64,000 nucleotides of DNA from Fomes fomentarius (lineage: Eukaryota; Basidiomycota; Agaricomycetes; Polyporales; Polyporaceae). The translations under genes and the position numbers were made by a program. Positions 10,478-22,692 of the stretch are shown here, piece by piece (the stretch's first letter is position 1; each line of letters opens with the position of its first letter). The notes under the pieces were generated by a model, which saw nothing but the letters and a program-made list of their open reading frames with translations, did no database searches and was not told where the DNA came from. Where the stretch lies: contig JABYQN010000009.1 in NCBI GenBank assembly GCA_022606135.1, positions 397,001 to 461,000 of the forward strand. The letters are read 5' to 3'.

Positions 10478-13400
10478 TCAGTCGGTCAGCGCACACCTAT
10501 CCACCGACAGGTTCGCAGGATTTCCCCACCTGTGTGTCAACACACGCACGGTCAGCACACCGAATTACACACACGCGCGCGTAAGAATCGTCGACGAAGC
10601 GCAGACTCACCAGTTGGGGAATTCCACCGAGTTCCCACTCGCGCCAAACACCGCGAAACTGAGGATGAAGAGGATGACCTGGCTCCCTCCATCGAGTGCG
10701 GCAGAGGTGAGGTAGTTGTACTTCTTGAACCACTTGGGGCGGCGCGTGCGCGCCCACCACTGGGACAGCACACCGATCACGAGGCACGACCACCACTGGC
10801 CGTTGACCGAGTACGGCAGGTATCCGATGTAGAGCGCGATGATCGGCGTGTTGATGAACGCCGCCGCGCGCGCGATCCACGAGTCCTTCTTCGCAAGCTT
10901 GTACGCGATCCAGAACGGGAATGGGAAGGCGAGCCCGATGAAGAACGCGAAGCCGATGAGGTAGTACGGCTTGCCATAGGTGAAGAGCTCTCGCCCGAAC
11001 GCGCCCATGGCGACCGAGGAGGAGTTGTAGCTCTGAATGATCCAGCCGCTCCATACGCGCGTGCCGACGGGGTCTATCAGGGCCTCGCGATTGTTGTTCA
11101 CGATGGTATGCATCACTGTAAGACACGTACGGTTAGACTGGGAGGGGTAGGGAGCCGTTGGTAGCTTGGGCACTTACTCGCGTAGTTGAAGACCGCACCG
11201 ATAATTGAACCGGCCATCTGAGCGGCGAAGGAGAGTCGAGGAGCAAGCTTCGTGTACTGGCCGAGCTTCAGATCCTGCAACATCAACAGCGTCTGGTACG
11301 CCGTGCTGTTGCCGTACAGGTTGACATACATGACGGCGCTATAGGCATTCCCTGGTAAGCGACGCGCAAGTGCATAAGTGCTTGGAAGGGGCGTACACAG
11401 GCTGGCCAGGGTGCACGAAGGCGGAGAGGATGTGCATGGCGTGCTTGATCTGAATCTGGAAACCAGTCGTGGCAGCGACTACACAGCCCCATGGGCATCA
11501 GTAAAAATGCATATATTATCTGACAAGCACATACTGAAGCCAATGCAGACGGCGATGATACTGCTGATGATCGTGAACAGAATAACACTCCAAGCCGGGA
11601 GGAGCCAGGCCCCCTCGTAGTACTGAACAATAGAGCATATTGTCAGCACACAGCGCGAGATTCGACGAAAACAACGAGACGCACACTACAGCCAATGCCG
11701 ACCGCGAGCGACACAACAAAGAGAATGAGGTACCACCATTGGGGTACTTCCTTGTACTTCTTCATCTCTGTGGCCCCCCGTATGAGCGCGTGGATTGCGG
11801 AAGAACAAGAAGCATATACACGTACGCTTATAGTGCGGGTCGTCGATGTCCTGGTCAGAGTGGAGGAAGCGCATGCTTCCAAACGCCCGCTTGAGCTCGG
11901 GCCAGTTCCAGAGGAAGACGTGAACGATCGCTGCGCCGAGGCTGAAGTTGTAGCACATCTGGGAGATCGCGTACGTCGTCGTGTACCGCGGGAGACCGAT
12001 CTCCTCAAACTTGCTCCTGTCGAGGGTGTTCTCGGGCGTGAGGATGGCGGACTGATTGTACGAGCCTCCCTCGTCGTTGAAGAGCGCCTGCGACATCCAG
12101 AGGAGGTTGCGCCCGTCGAAGACGTTGTTGTAATATGAGAGGGTGAGTACGAGGTAACCTAGCGCCATTCCAACTGCACCATTTATCAGCACTGCATATA
12201 TCTTGGAAGATTGGAAGAGATCTGGTACTCACTGTACGTGTTCATCTCTGGGACCAAGGATATGGATTAGGCGCATTATTCATCGGGCTGGTTACGAAGT
12301 ACGTACGGGTGCGCAGGGGCCAGACAAGGGGGTTGCCCTGGGCGATCAGAGTCCAGCTCGTGCTGAAGCTGAACAGACCGATACCCTCGTTGCTAGAACC
12401 CGCACCAAACAGGTTACGGACGAACTTGTGTCGGCCATTGTCGGCAAGACAGATGATAGAAATGGCGGTGAGCAAAGGGAACGGATATTGCGGAATCCTG
12501 TGATTCACAACAATGTAAGCGATAGAGTGTTGAGTGTCGGGGGAGGTCGAACTAACCATTCCCAAAAGAAGATAGCCGCAAATACAATCCAGAAGTATCG
12601 TCTGCAGATCATGGTCAAAGTGCATTCCACATAGGAGTAACACGACAACGTACCTCTTCTTGTGGTTGAGCACACCACCGAAGTGCAAACTCTGCAGCAG
12701 GTTCGCCACCGAGATGTAGTTCGGATAGAACGCGCTGCAGCAGCTCGGTCAAAACACAAGACGGTCATGGAAGGAGAAGTGGGGCTTACTATGTGGGATA
12801 GACAAGAAGCGTGCGGACTATGGGCGATCCTCAGAAACCGTCCAGAGCCAGGGATAGGGTAAGGGACACTCACGAAGGCCAGCAATGCCGTAACCAATCA
12901 TCTGACTTGCGAATATCTGGAAGATAGCTACTGCCGGGTGGAGTCTGATGTTGTAGAACAGGTCTGTATGCCGGCGGTCTGTCAACACGGAGAGGAAGAC
13001 AACGTGAATGGCGACTCCATACCGAGTGCGGCTATGACCTCCATCGCCACTGCGACCTGAGAGGCAGTTGATGCCATGATGACAATAGCTGTGTGCTCTG
13101 CAAGGATATTGAGCGAGAAGTCACAAGCGGATGGAATGGTCTAGCTCACCCTTGATGTTGAACGGACCAGGGTTCAAGTACCGCCAATATCCCTTAGAAG
13201 GAAGCAGAGCTGACGGAGTGCGCGTGTATTGAGACAGAGGTAGCGGGAGAAAGGAGGCGGACACGCACCATGCATGGCTGTACCCAAGACATAGGCAATG
13301 ATCAGGCAGAATAGTTGGGAAACAGACGCGTTCTGAGGCTTGAAGGTGTAAATCGTCGCGAGAACCGATGTGAAAGCCGACAGTCCGATGCCCAGGAAGA

Positions 13401-13732
13401 CCGTCCTGAACGTGAACGCGGGGAGCGTTGGATCATCCTCAGCAGAGATGACCTATAGGAAGACAAGGAGTGGATGGGTGATTGTCAGTCACAGTCACAA
13501 TTCGCGCGGTTCACGGAAGCACAAAGCTACTGACCTCTATCGCAACGTCTTCGTCCTTCTTGATGATGGTGTCGTCGACGTACTCATCGGTGACGATGAG
13601 CGACTCGACATCGACCTTCTCCTTCTCGTCCTGAAGATCGTCCTTCGGGTGTTTCTCGGTCGAACTGAGAGACTCGGAGCGCGGGAGCTCCGAGTCTGAC
13701 CCAGCAGTGCCAGTAGACCTATGCGTGAGCAT
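10478..13732 (-). CDS. Oligopeptide transporter, OPT family
   Basis: Proton-coupled plasma-membrane importer of small peptides (the family also includes siderophore and glutathione transporters). The start is ATG 13732 (MLTHRSTGTAGS), giving a charged soluble N-terminus of about 65 residues. The family signature NPGPFNIK is read near 13180-13150. The C-terminal exons hold WSGWIIQSYNSSSVAMG, KKYNYLTSAALDGGSQ and FPNWWGNP, all classic OPT landmarks, and the last exon ends at TGA 10480-10478. The gene has about a dozen short introns, each placed where the other two frames close. Many hydrophobic segments fit the expected 12-16 helices. It converges on the HDAC gene with only about 170 bp between stops. 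Confidence 0.9.
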
Positions 13733-13829
13733 CGCCGTAGGAGAGCCGATCAGGACAAGGGCGCGCGGCGGGCGAGTCGGACGACCGAGGACGTTGACCT
13801 TCAATCGTCGAGCCCTATGACCTTGCGAC

Positions 13830-13837
13830 TATATATA
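13830..13837 (-). promoter_or_regulatory. Candidate TATA element of the OPT gene
   Basis: A TATATATA run on the minus strand about 100 nt upstream of the OPT ATG at 13732. Position and sequence only. Confidence 0.4.
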
Positions 13838-14546
13838 CGAACCGAGAGTAAGAGCATGTGCCTTGCAGCCGTAACAGAGAAACAGCGTTCTGCAGTCGCT
13901 ATCGCTGAGAAGCTTGGGAGGGGCGATAAGGGATTCGCGTCCGAGAACGGCATTAGCGGCTTCCGGACAGTGTATCTCCACTCCAAGGGGCACATCAATC
14001 ATCATATCATCCGCAAATGCAGTATCTCACCTCAACCTCTCCACGTTGCTCCAGGTTCGACTGAGGTTGCCCCAGAGCTGTCCTCGTCGATCGGATACAT
14101 GTGATGGGCGTCAAAGTGGTGGGGCTGACCCCGTCCATCGGGTGACCGTGGTTCAGTATAACTTCCTTGGCCCAACACCACACGGAAACATCCCGGCGGC
14201 GCCCAGCTGCACCATCTAGCCGAACTTCTTATCGCGCTGGGTCAGCAGCCACAACTTAGCGTATTTTGTGCACTGTCATGAAAACTATCAGATAGGTGCT
14301 CGATCTCCAGCATGCGCATAATAGTACACGATATCTCCCGGTCCCCCTAGTCTTCTCGTTCCTGGTCCAACATACAACACCCTACATAGATAGAGGAATC
14401 GTTAGCGTCTGAACCGTGCCTGCCTTTCACTGCCACCAAGCTGATCACCTTCGGTATCTCCAGACTATTCTGCCCACAGTGCTTCTCGATCGCAGGCCCA
14501 ATCCCCTCGCTCAGATTAGACGAACGAGGAAAGGGAGGCGCAGGGC
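13838..14546. other. Intergenic region upstream of OPT
   Basis: This holds the presumed OPT promoter and the 3' side of the next minus-strand gene. A minus-strand open frame at 14347-14574 could be a further exon of that gene, but no splice junction was convincing. Confidence 0.35.
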
Positions 14547-15011
14547 TCATCCACACCGCCACCCACCCCGACACTCCCGTCCATTATGATTGTCCCCCGT
14601 CCGTGGATCTCTCTGGCCCGCCACCCACAGTTGGATGCGATCGTTGTGCTCCGTTGGGTCGATGTGCGTCGGAGACGGGCCCATACCGATGAGCTGCCAC
14701 TGCACACGCCAACTCACAGTGGAGTAGAGCGGTATGAAATAGCCCGGCCGAGGCGGCGCACGGGCCGCTAAGGAGCCGTAGAGGTCCAAGCGGTCTAGCT
14801 GTTGGTAGTACGCCAACCAGCGGCAGCTAGGACAGGGTCCTTGCACATACACCGGCTGGCCGTGATAGGTCGCTGAGCTGCATGGTGGTGCACCTGAGTG
14901 GAACGCCCTCCAGGCGTCGTCGTGGCAGGAGGAGCGTTGCCTCACGGCCGCCATCGACTGGACGTGGCCGCAATGGAGCCACTGCACCACGGGGACATCG
15001 TAAACGCACAT
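14547..15011 (-). CDS. Small Cys/His-rich hypothetical protein
   Basis: Not assigned to a named family. Translation from ATG 15011 begins MCVYDVPVVQWLHCGHVQS and contains HCGH, then CPSCRW about 60 residues on. I recall short basidiomycete proteins that start MCxY and carry an HCGH plus CxxC pattern, suggesting a small metal-binding fold. About 154 residues in one uninterrupted frame. The last 40 residues (WVAGQRDPRTGDNHNGREC...) are less convincing and may be intron read-through. The frame is open well upstream of this ATG (to 15191), so a longer N-terminus is possible, but the MCVY start fits the pattern best. Confidence 0.45.
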   Translation of the reverse strand: MCVYDVPVVQWLHCGHVQSMAAVRQRSSCHDDAWRAFHSGAPPCSSATYHGQPVYVQGPCPSCRWLAYYQQLDRLDLYGSLAARAPPRPGYFIPLYSTVSWRVQWQLIGMGPSPTHIDPTEHNDRIQLWVAGQRDPRTGDNHNGRECRGGWRCG

Positions 15012-15212
15012 CGTCGCGGGGTTGTGTTGTGCTTGTGGAATGCGGAGGGAGAGCTGTGAAGTGATACAACACAGCGCTTGCCCAGTGCCTATAACCTGCA
15101 GCATGCACTCAAGATCTTTGTTGAGTGTCACGCACCAAAGAACGATTCGGGAGAGCGAAGAATTATAGCCATTAAACGGTGGTATGTTCAAGCGAAGCTG
15201 TACCGATTATGA

Positions 15213-17311
15213 TCACAAGAACTCAAGGCCGATTCCGACTTGGAACCCTTTCCGCACGCCATCACTCTTGCTCGCGACGAGCGGAACGCCGAAGTTGAGT
15301 TCCACACGTACGGGATCGAGCTTGTAGATGAGGCCGACTCCGGCGGAGATTGATGGCTTTGATATGCTAGCTACAACGTTGTCGAGCAATGGACGCGCTG
15401 TAACAGAGAGAAGGGGGATGAGTGACTACCGAGATACGAAGCATGGTTGGGGCCATACATTTGTCCACGTTGTCGAGTCGGCCGGCGTTCACAAAGAGGT
15501 GGGTTTTTACAGGCCAGTGCGGCTTGCGAGGGATGTCCGAGATGAGGCTGACGCCGGTGGACCAGTACAAGTTACCACCAAGGGAGTCCACTAGAGCGGA
15601 GTCGTTCAGCGATCCTCTCGAGGCATAGCGGGGTCTAACTAACCTCCGTCATGCGGACCCATGCCATTCATCCTGAACATCCGCACACTGACAGGGCCGC
15701 CCAGCTGGAATCTGTCGGAGAAGCACGAACTTCTACCGAAATTCCACAGTACACCTGTGCGGGCAGCTACCGACAAGGTCTACGGACAAGAGATGAGGAA
15801 GGACGAGATGCTGATCGACCATATCTACGCACCACCCCGGGAAACAATGACCGCGCAGCTTGGCCTTGGGCCTCGGTCTTGTAAAAGGAAGCATCACCAC
15901 CGACACCAGCTAGCTCGTGGTGGAACTTCAGATACGAGCCTCGCGTGCCCAGTAACCTGTCGTCGCGCGTATCGCGAGTCCACGAGTGATACACCGAGGA
16001 CTTGATGGACTGGCCCGCCGCCTCGCGCATGCTGTGAATGTAGACGTTCAGCAAACAGCCATAGCCTGCTTAATTATAAGGATACCGACCTGATCGACGC
16101 AGAAGGTGTCAGGTGGCTGATATGCCTGAGGACCGCCTCATAGCCAAATTCATGCGAGCCGTGTGGCAAAGAGCCCGTCTGTTGCGCGAGCTCATCAGTG
16201 AGCTACGACGTGACAAGGGAAACCCAGCTGACCTAGCTCACCCTGAGGACAGCCCGGAGACCGCGCACGCCTTCCGAACTACTCGCGAAGCTGGAGTTGT
16301 CGCGCTCCATGCCGAAGACGGACAATTCGCCGCGCGTCTTGAGTGTTGAGGTGAGCGGTGCGGAGAGCGATGCGTTGAATGACATGCGGGTCTTGGTCGC
16401 GAATGCGACACTGGCTTCGAATGTCTCCGCTCCGCCGAACGCGTTGCGCACGCGACATGTCGCACTCTGAAAGAAGTGTCGCTAGTCAGCACATCGTCAT
16501 TCCTCGTATATCGTACGTTTGCAAGATGCTATCGCGGTACGCAACGGCATAGCAGATCCAGCGTCCTACCCCGCGCGACTTGCATGGTCACACTCGGACC
16601 GCAGGAACGTTAGAGGGCACAAGTGGAACTGCACCGATAGGTGCATAGGGTATATGCACGCAAAGGCTCACATGTCCCCTTCACGCCGCTTTTCCAGGGT
16701 ATGGGGAGGGACACAACAAACTCAGAAGGAAATGACGCACCGCGCCTCCCTCGTTATTCCCGACTTGTGTGGCGGTATTCAAGAAGTAGCGTCCCCTTTC
16801 CTTGGTGAGGAACACCACGTCAACGTCGTCGGGATGCCCCAAAGAATCGCGACTGCGGTCAATATATGCTTCGACTTGGCTGAACAGGTCTGTCTCTTCG
16901 AGGAGGCTCTTGATTTCCTTCGTTTTACGCAAGACACTGCCCACTGTAGCGCTTTTCTCGTCGGGTGTCGAGATGACTGGGTCAATGATAGACCCAAGGA
17001 AGGACTCCCGGGTCCGGACCGCGCCGCGAACGCGTACTGACGCGATGTTCAGCGGTGTCGAGAGATTCTCGTTGACCTGTTGCATGAGTTGACGCGGGCT
17101 GTTCGCGCATGGAACGTGGGGGTGTGCTCACCAGTTCCGACAGTTGTACGAGAGCCGACTCATACTGCCCACGCAGCTTCCTGAGCTTGCGTTCCTCCCA
17201 CCACTTCCGGTACTTCTCTATATCTGCGAGATCCGGTTCTCTGTCGCGCGGCGAAGAGGTATAATGCAGAGGGGGTTGTAGAGGAGGAGCCTGGGGCTCC
17301 GAATCAGCCAT
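15213..17311 (-). CDS. SAM50: SAM50, mitochondrial outer-membrane beta-barrel assembly protein
   Basis: Core of the sorting and assembly machinery that inserts beta-barrel proteins into the mitochondrial outer membrane; Omp85/BamA superfamily. The start is ATG 17311 (MADSEPQAPPLQPPLHYTS). A charged helix DIEKYRKWWEERKLRKLRG precedes a POTRA-like region: NIASVRVRGAVRTRESFL, SVLRKTKEIKSLLEETDLFS, DVDVVFLTKERGRYFLNTAT. The C-terminal exons hold alternating-residue beta strands and end KGFQVGIGLEFL, which fits the beta-signal (polar-x-Gly-x-x-hydrophobic-x-hydrophobic). The stop is at 15215-15213. Several short introns lie between; exact borders in the barrel region were not all placed. It is divergent from the MATE gene with about 270 bp between ATGs. 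Confidence 0.85.
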
Positions 17312-17584
17312 GAGTGGTGGTTTGAGAGCGGAAGTGGCAGCGAATAGTCGGCGTTTGCCTTTGAGCCTACAGGGTAAGAACCCAATTATAAAAGCTTGTT
17401 ACGTGGTGTTGACGTGGTAAGAAGTGTCAATGTCCGCAGTTGATCGGCTTGTAAACTTTTGCTTGACGCCCATCAGTCAAATATTATGCGGACGTCCGGA
17501 TCCGGCAACCGAGCATTCTCTCCACCGAACTTGGTGCACCTATAAGGGCTTTGGAGCGAGCAGCACGCCTTGCATAAACCCGTC

Positions 17585-20069
17585 ATGTCCTCTACGTACG
17601 TTCATTACTCGACGCCCTCGTCCCTACCCTCCGACTACGCTCTTCTCTCTCGCTATGCCGCGGCACATGACCTAAATACCACAGCGCAGGAAGAAACAGA
17701 CGGCGCAGGACCCTCAGACATCGAGCAGTACGACGACGAGCAGGACGCCAACGGCATTGACATTCACGGTCGCCGGAAAAACACCAGACGCAGCAGTGTC
17801 CCCTCGTCATACCCATACCTAACACCCTTCAATCCGACCATGGGCCCTCTTCCTGACCGTCATGGTCACCGCTCTGGACCATACTCGAGGGACCCGAACG
17901 AGAACACACCTCTCCTCGCACCTCCCGTCCCCAGAATAGAAGAGGTATGCGATAGGGAGGACGCGGATGAGCAGTCGTCATCAAGCAAGGTGTTCAGAGA
18001 AGAGCTCGCGATCCTCGCAAAGTATACTCTGCCTGTGTTCGGGTATGTGCCCCTAGTTGCTTGCTATGCTCCATCCGCTCACAGCTATCGCAAGAACACA
18101 CGTTTTTGAGTACTCGCTTGTCATCGCCTCGGTGGTCTCCATAGGGCATCTCTCGACCACTGCGCTCGCGGCCTCGACGCTTGGCTCCATGACTGCAAGT
18201 GTGACAGGCTTCAGTATCATCCAAGGCTTTGCAAGCACGTTAGACACTATGCTACCGAGTGCATGGACTTCTACTCAGCCGCAGTTGGTGGGACTTTGGT
18301 CCCAGCGAATGAGTGAGTTCAATGATCCATTTCTCATCTTATCGGTGGTACATGTCCGTCCTATCTTGTTCCCCATGGACTCTCGAATTATATGGTTTTG
18401 GGGAGAGCTAATCACATGTTCCCAGCTGTTGTAATGGCCGCCATCCTGATTGTACGTACTGCAGTCTTCCGCTCACTCTCGGATCCGGTCGACTCACTCT
18501 GGCTTCGTCACCTAGCCGATAATGTGTATCTGGTGGAGCTCGGAGCACATTCTGCTTTTCTTGAAGCAGGAACCCGAAGTTGCCCATCTTGCATGTGTCT
18601 ATCTGAAGTGGTCGTCGCTCGGTCTGCCTGCGTACGCGTTTAACTCAGTATCTAGGCGCTACTTCCAATCACAAGGTGCGTCCCTTGCACTCGATCTGCG
18701 AGACATCTCGCTCACGCCACCACGACGCAGGCCTCTTCACAGTACCTACACGCATCATTCTCGGAGTAGCTCCGCTGAATGCATTGCTCAACTATCTGCT
18801 CGGTTCGTGACCTAGCGCCCTGTTCCGGAATGGCACTCATCGTTCATGAACAGTGTGGGGCCCCGAGCCCTTCCATCTAGGTTTCATTGGCGCTCCAATT
18901 GCGACAGCCATCTCGTTCAATCTCATCTCTATTATGTCTATCATTTATGGCGTGTTCTTCGTGCCTCAAACAGCATGGCACCCGCTTTCAATGCGTTGCT
19001 TCACCAGTCTCGGAGTTCTTGTCCAGCTTGGGTTGTCTGGAGTCGGTCAAGTGGCCAGTGAATGGTGGTCATGGGAGCTTGTTGGACGTGCGTGACGTCG
19101 AACTCTTCTTCACTTATTGAGGCTAACGCTAGGTCAAACCAGTCGCCGCTAGCCAGTGAGTTGAATCTGCTATCGATTTCAGGCTCGGTTTGCTGACTCA
19201 TGTTCAGGCTCGGACCGACCGCACTTGCAACACAGTCTGTTTTGCTTGTCTCTGCATCCACAACATACCAGGCACCATTCGCACTGAGTGTGGCTTCATC
19301 TGTCAGGTACGTCTTTCGCATCCTGGTGAGCGTTCGTGTACTTATCGTTCTCCAGGATTGGAAATCTGCTTGGCGAAGAGAACTCGAAGCGAGCAGCAGT
19401 AGCAACGAAATGCTCCATTCTCATGTCGCTAGCCATTAGTGCTGTCTGGAGGTGGGTCGCCCACTCTGCGTTCACCACATCCCCGTCATTCTAACAATAA
19501 CGATATTCAACAGTACTATGTTTGTGGTGTTCCGTTCGTCCTGGGCCCATATCTTCAATGACGACCCTGGTGAGTATCCTTATTTTAGAACATTCTAATC
19601 ACGACTCGTACTGACAGCATGATACTCAGCTGTCGTCACTCTCGTCGCATCCATTCTTCCACTTGTGGCGCTCTTCCAAGTGTTCGACGGCCTGAGCGCG
19701 ATCACAGCGGGTATTCTTCGCGCGGTTGGGAAGCAGTTCACCGGAGCGCTGCTGAACCTGAGCGCGTACTACGTCATTGGTGCGTCCCCATAGTCCATCC
19801 ACTACCGCATATGTGAGCTGACTCCTACGTGCTTCACGTCTCTCTCTCATTCAGGCATTCCGTTTGGCATCTGGCTGGCGTTCTGGCGCGATATGGAGCT
19901 GGACGGGCTATGGATCGGCCTGACGGTGGCGCTCGTCTTCAGTGCGGCCGTTGGGATCTGGATCTGCTTGCGTATGGACTGGGATCGCGAGGTCGAAAAG
20001 GTCCGCATCCGCCTTGAGTCAGATGGGAAGCTCATGCAGGGGCATGGAGATGTGGAGAACGCACACTAA
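17585..20069 (+). CDS. MATE family efflux transporter (intact copy)
   Basis: Cation-coupled multidrug and toxic-compound extrusion transporter. ATG 17585 opens a long Asp/Glu-rich N-terminal tail (MSSTYVHYSTPSSLPSDYAL...). The first membrane exon follows a short intron: FEYSLVIASVVSIGHLSTTA, then QGFASTLDTMLPSAW. Later exons give CIWWSSEHILLFLKQEPEVA, VSRRYFQSQ, LNALLNYLL, GFIGAPIATAISFNLISI and GLSAITAGILRAVGKQ, all diagnostic of eukaryotic MATE proteins. The last exon ends with a basic/acidic tail and TAA 20067-20069. The frame holds if intron 3 ends at the CCTAG acceptor (AG at 18514-18515). A partial, broken duplicate lies about 10 kb downstream. Confidence 0.9.
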
Positions 20070-22692
20070 GGCCTCACGAGGTTGCGCGAACTCAGAATCT
20101 TGCTTGATTTTTTAGTGTAGATCTTACCACCTTCGTTACGGGGTGAAGAACTTTTACCAAGATAAGAATGCTGTATCTGGATTGATCTTTCGTCGCGGTT
20201 TACTGTAGAAGCTTGACATGTACTTACATACACAGCTCCTAAGGAGACTAATTTTAGTGGTTCAATCGTTCGACGTGCATAGGCTCTAGTCCAGTGTACC
20301 AACGCATCGTGATTGTGCTGAAGCTGGTGTATGGACATCAAACTTGGTCAAACCTACGTACTCCGCTGAGTCCTGTCGGCCTGCCCATCGCGTGACGCTA
20401 TGTATCATGGTGATGGGACATTTCATCCGGCAGTTCAAATATCAGACTGCAGAGTCTAGACTACAGCCTTGTACGGTCAACAGATTCGATTCGAATTTCA
20501 CTCATTCCTTTGTCAGATTGCCCATGCAAAGTCACCATGGCTCAGAAGACGTGTACGTATCGAGAACCCACGGCAATTGGAGAACCAAACACTGCCAACG
20601 CGACCGCGCCACGATTGAGAGGCAACATGAACCACTACTACCACGCGCTTTAAGAGATGGAGACCCTAGAATGTAGCGAAACCTCATTTGTGAAAAAGGT
20701 TGCGTCGTAGCTTCGCTAAACTCGGCCCTCCGGTGAGGGCCCTTGCGCGAGTGTAGGACTCCGCGAAGATGATCACAGCTGCGTAAGACTTTGAGACCTG
20801 CTTACAGAAGAAAACAGGGTGTACGATTGCTATCAGTGCGAGGTTCGATACGCAGGAGCTGTCTGCTGACCTTGAACGAAGGAGATGCCTTCACGCGCTG
20901 GCTGACCAGTTGACTCCTGGCCGTGAAGTGTGTGCCAACCGCTGTGCTCTTGACAGAAGATGGAATTATATGTTATCTGCTTGTTCCACAACGCTACAAC
21001 GTACATACGCTTTTCTACATCCCTTGACGCCCAATACTGACTGTGCTGCATACAAGGACGGTTGTCAGCCACTTATGCATATGGTATCACGCACCTCTGT
21101 CCAGGATACAAAGTTGCTGTCGAGATTGAAGACGTTCTCCGGCGCACACTATGTGTGGTGAGTTAGCTTCTGCGACATGCATGTGAAACGACATACAACT
21201 CACCATCGGGAGGCTCAGCCTTACAATGCGGCACGTACGCTCCGCACAGTCCGAGTCACCCATCCCCGAGAGGTGACTTTACCGGACAGGCGTTGACTCA
21301 TCTACCATTACACCCTGCGTCCAATTGCTACGACTTAATTGGTGCGGCAGGCTGAGACTGAGCAGTACGTGACGCGAACGTCGGATGCCACCAGGTGGGC
21401 TTATACCCGGGCGGCTGGCCATGATGAGCATGCTCACTGGGTACTAGAAGGGGGTGATCAGAGGGCACGTGGGGCCGTGCCATGCAGAAAGCATGAGACG
21501 TACAATATGATAGTTCCAGCCGTGCTGTACGGCGCACATCGTGAGGGAAGGCGGTGATGTGGTATGTGGAACTGTGCACGCCGTTGTTCCCGTGTGAGGG
21601 AGTTGACAACTAAGCCGCAGTGGCACACAGCGGCGCATCGTTCCGGACAACCCCCTGTGCGCGATGTCAGTGGTGATAGAGAGGGACATATTATATCATA
21701 ACTCACCTGAGAGATGAAGATGTCCGCTACAGTCCGTCGCGGATGAACGGGGACAAACTAGATGAGGTGTACAGTGTCTTCACCCTCGCTCTATCTCTAG
21801 CCAAATAGACGTGTGTCTGAGCGCATAGTTCAAGGCGAACAGACAGGGGAGCGGACATGGTGGTACTGAGGAGAGAGCAGTCCGTCAACTGGCTCGGGTT
21901 CTAAATCGATGGGGCCGGCATGGGACTGACACCAGCCCGGCGGAGGCTCGAATTGATCCGGCGAAGCTGAAAATCCTGGCTCTCGTCAGCTCTTTGGCGG
22001 GCGAACAAGGGACGATCCATATTCGGCCCCTCGGCGCTGTGTTCCACTTCGCTGCTATTCACAATTGATCGGATCTGTTTACAATAGGAGGGAAACGTTA
22101 TTGCATATGAACAGCGCCCGAGTACTGTTACTCGCTGACACCTTACATGGATGGTCTTTTACATGTCGAAGCCGGTCGTCACGAACGCGGCCAGTGATCA
22201 GAGTAAGTTCCTTCTGCTGGTCCATAGAAGCCTGGACAAGGCTCACCAATGGCATACCACTGATACGTCTCCTGGTGGAAGGGTATAGCGTGTCATGCTA
22301 CGTTCGAAGGGCCAGGAGCGACGGACTTGACACAAGAGCGGCCTCTGGCCAAAGTATGTAGCACACTCAAACTTTGTGTGACAATGTCACACTGTTGGCG
22401 ATGTGTCCACGTGCACAAAGTCACTATACGCGTCAGGGTTTCCCCGGTGAGCGCCCGAGGTCTGTTGCCGCAGCGCCACTTGGCACACACTGGTCACACT
22501 CAGATCATACTTGTAGTAACTCTAGTACCATTACAACGAAATCATCTGCACTGCCTAATGCAAGGAGTTTGTTCCTAGCTCTACTGTCAGGTACGTGATG
22601 ACACCTCGTCCACGAATCTCACTATCAACGCTGAGTCGCCCTCACTAGCTACTAGGTCGGACTTGCCATACAAGTGGAGTCCTTCAGGGCTA
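20070..22692. other. Gene-poor region, about 2.6 kb
   Basis: No supported gene. Open frames on both strands are under about 110 codons, overlap and carry no recognisable motif. I saw no transposase or reverse-transcriptase motif, terminal repeats or tRNA-like folds. The right end should contain the snurportin promoter. Confidence 0.5.

Noticed and set aside
10532..11164. 210-codon plus-strand frame
   Set aside because: Antisense shadow of the conserved OPT C-terminal exons; highly charged, repetitive and without a domain.
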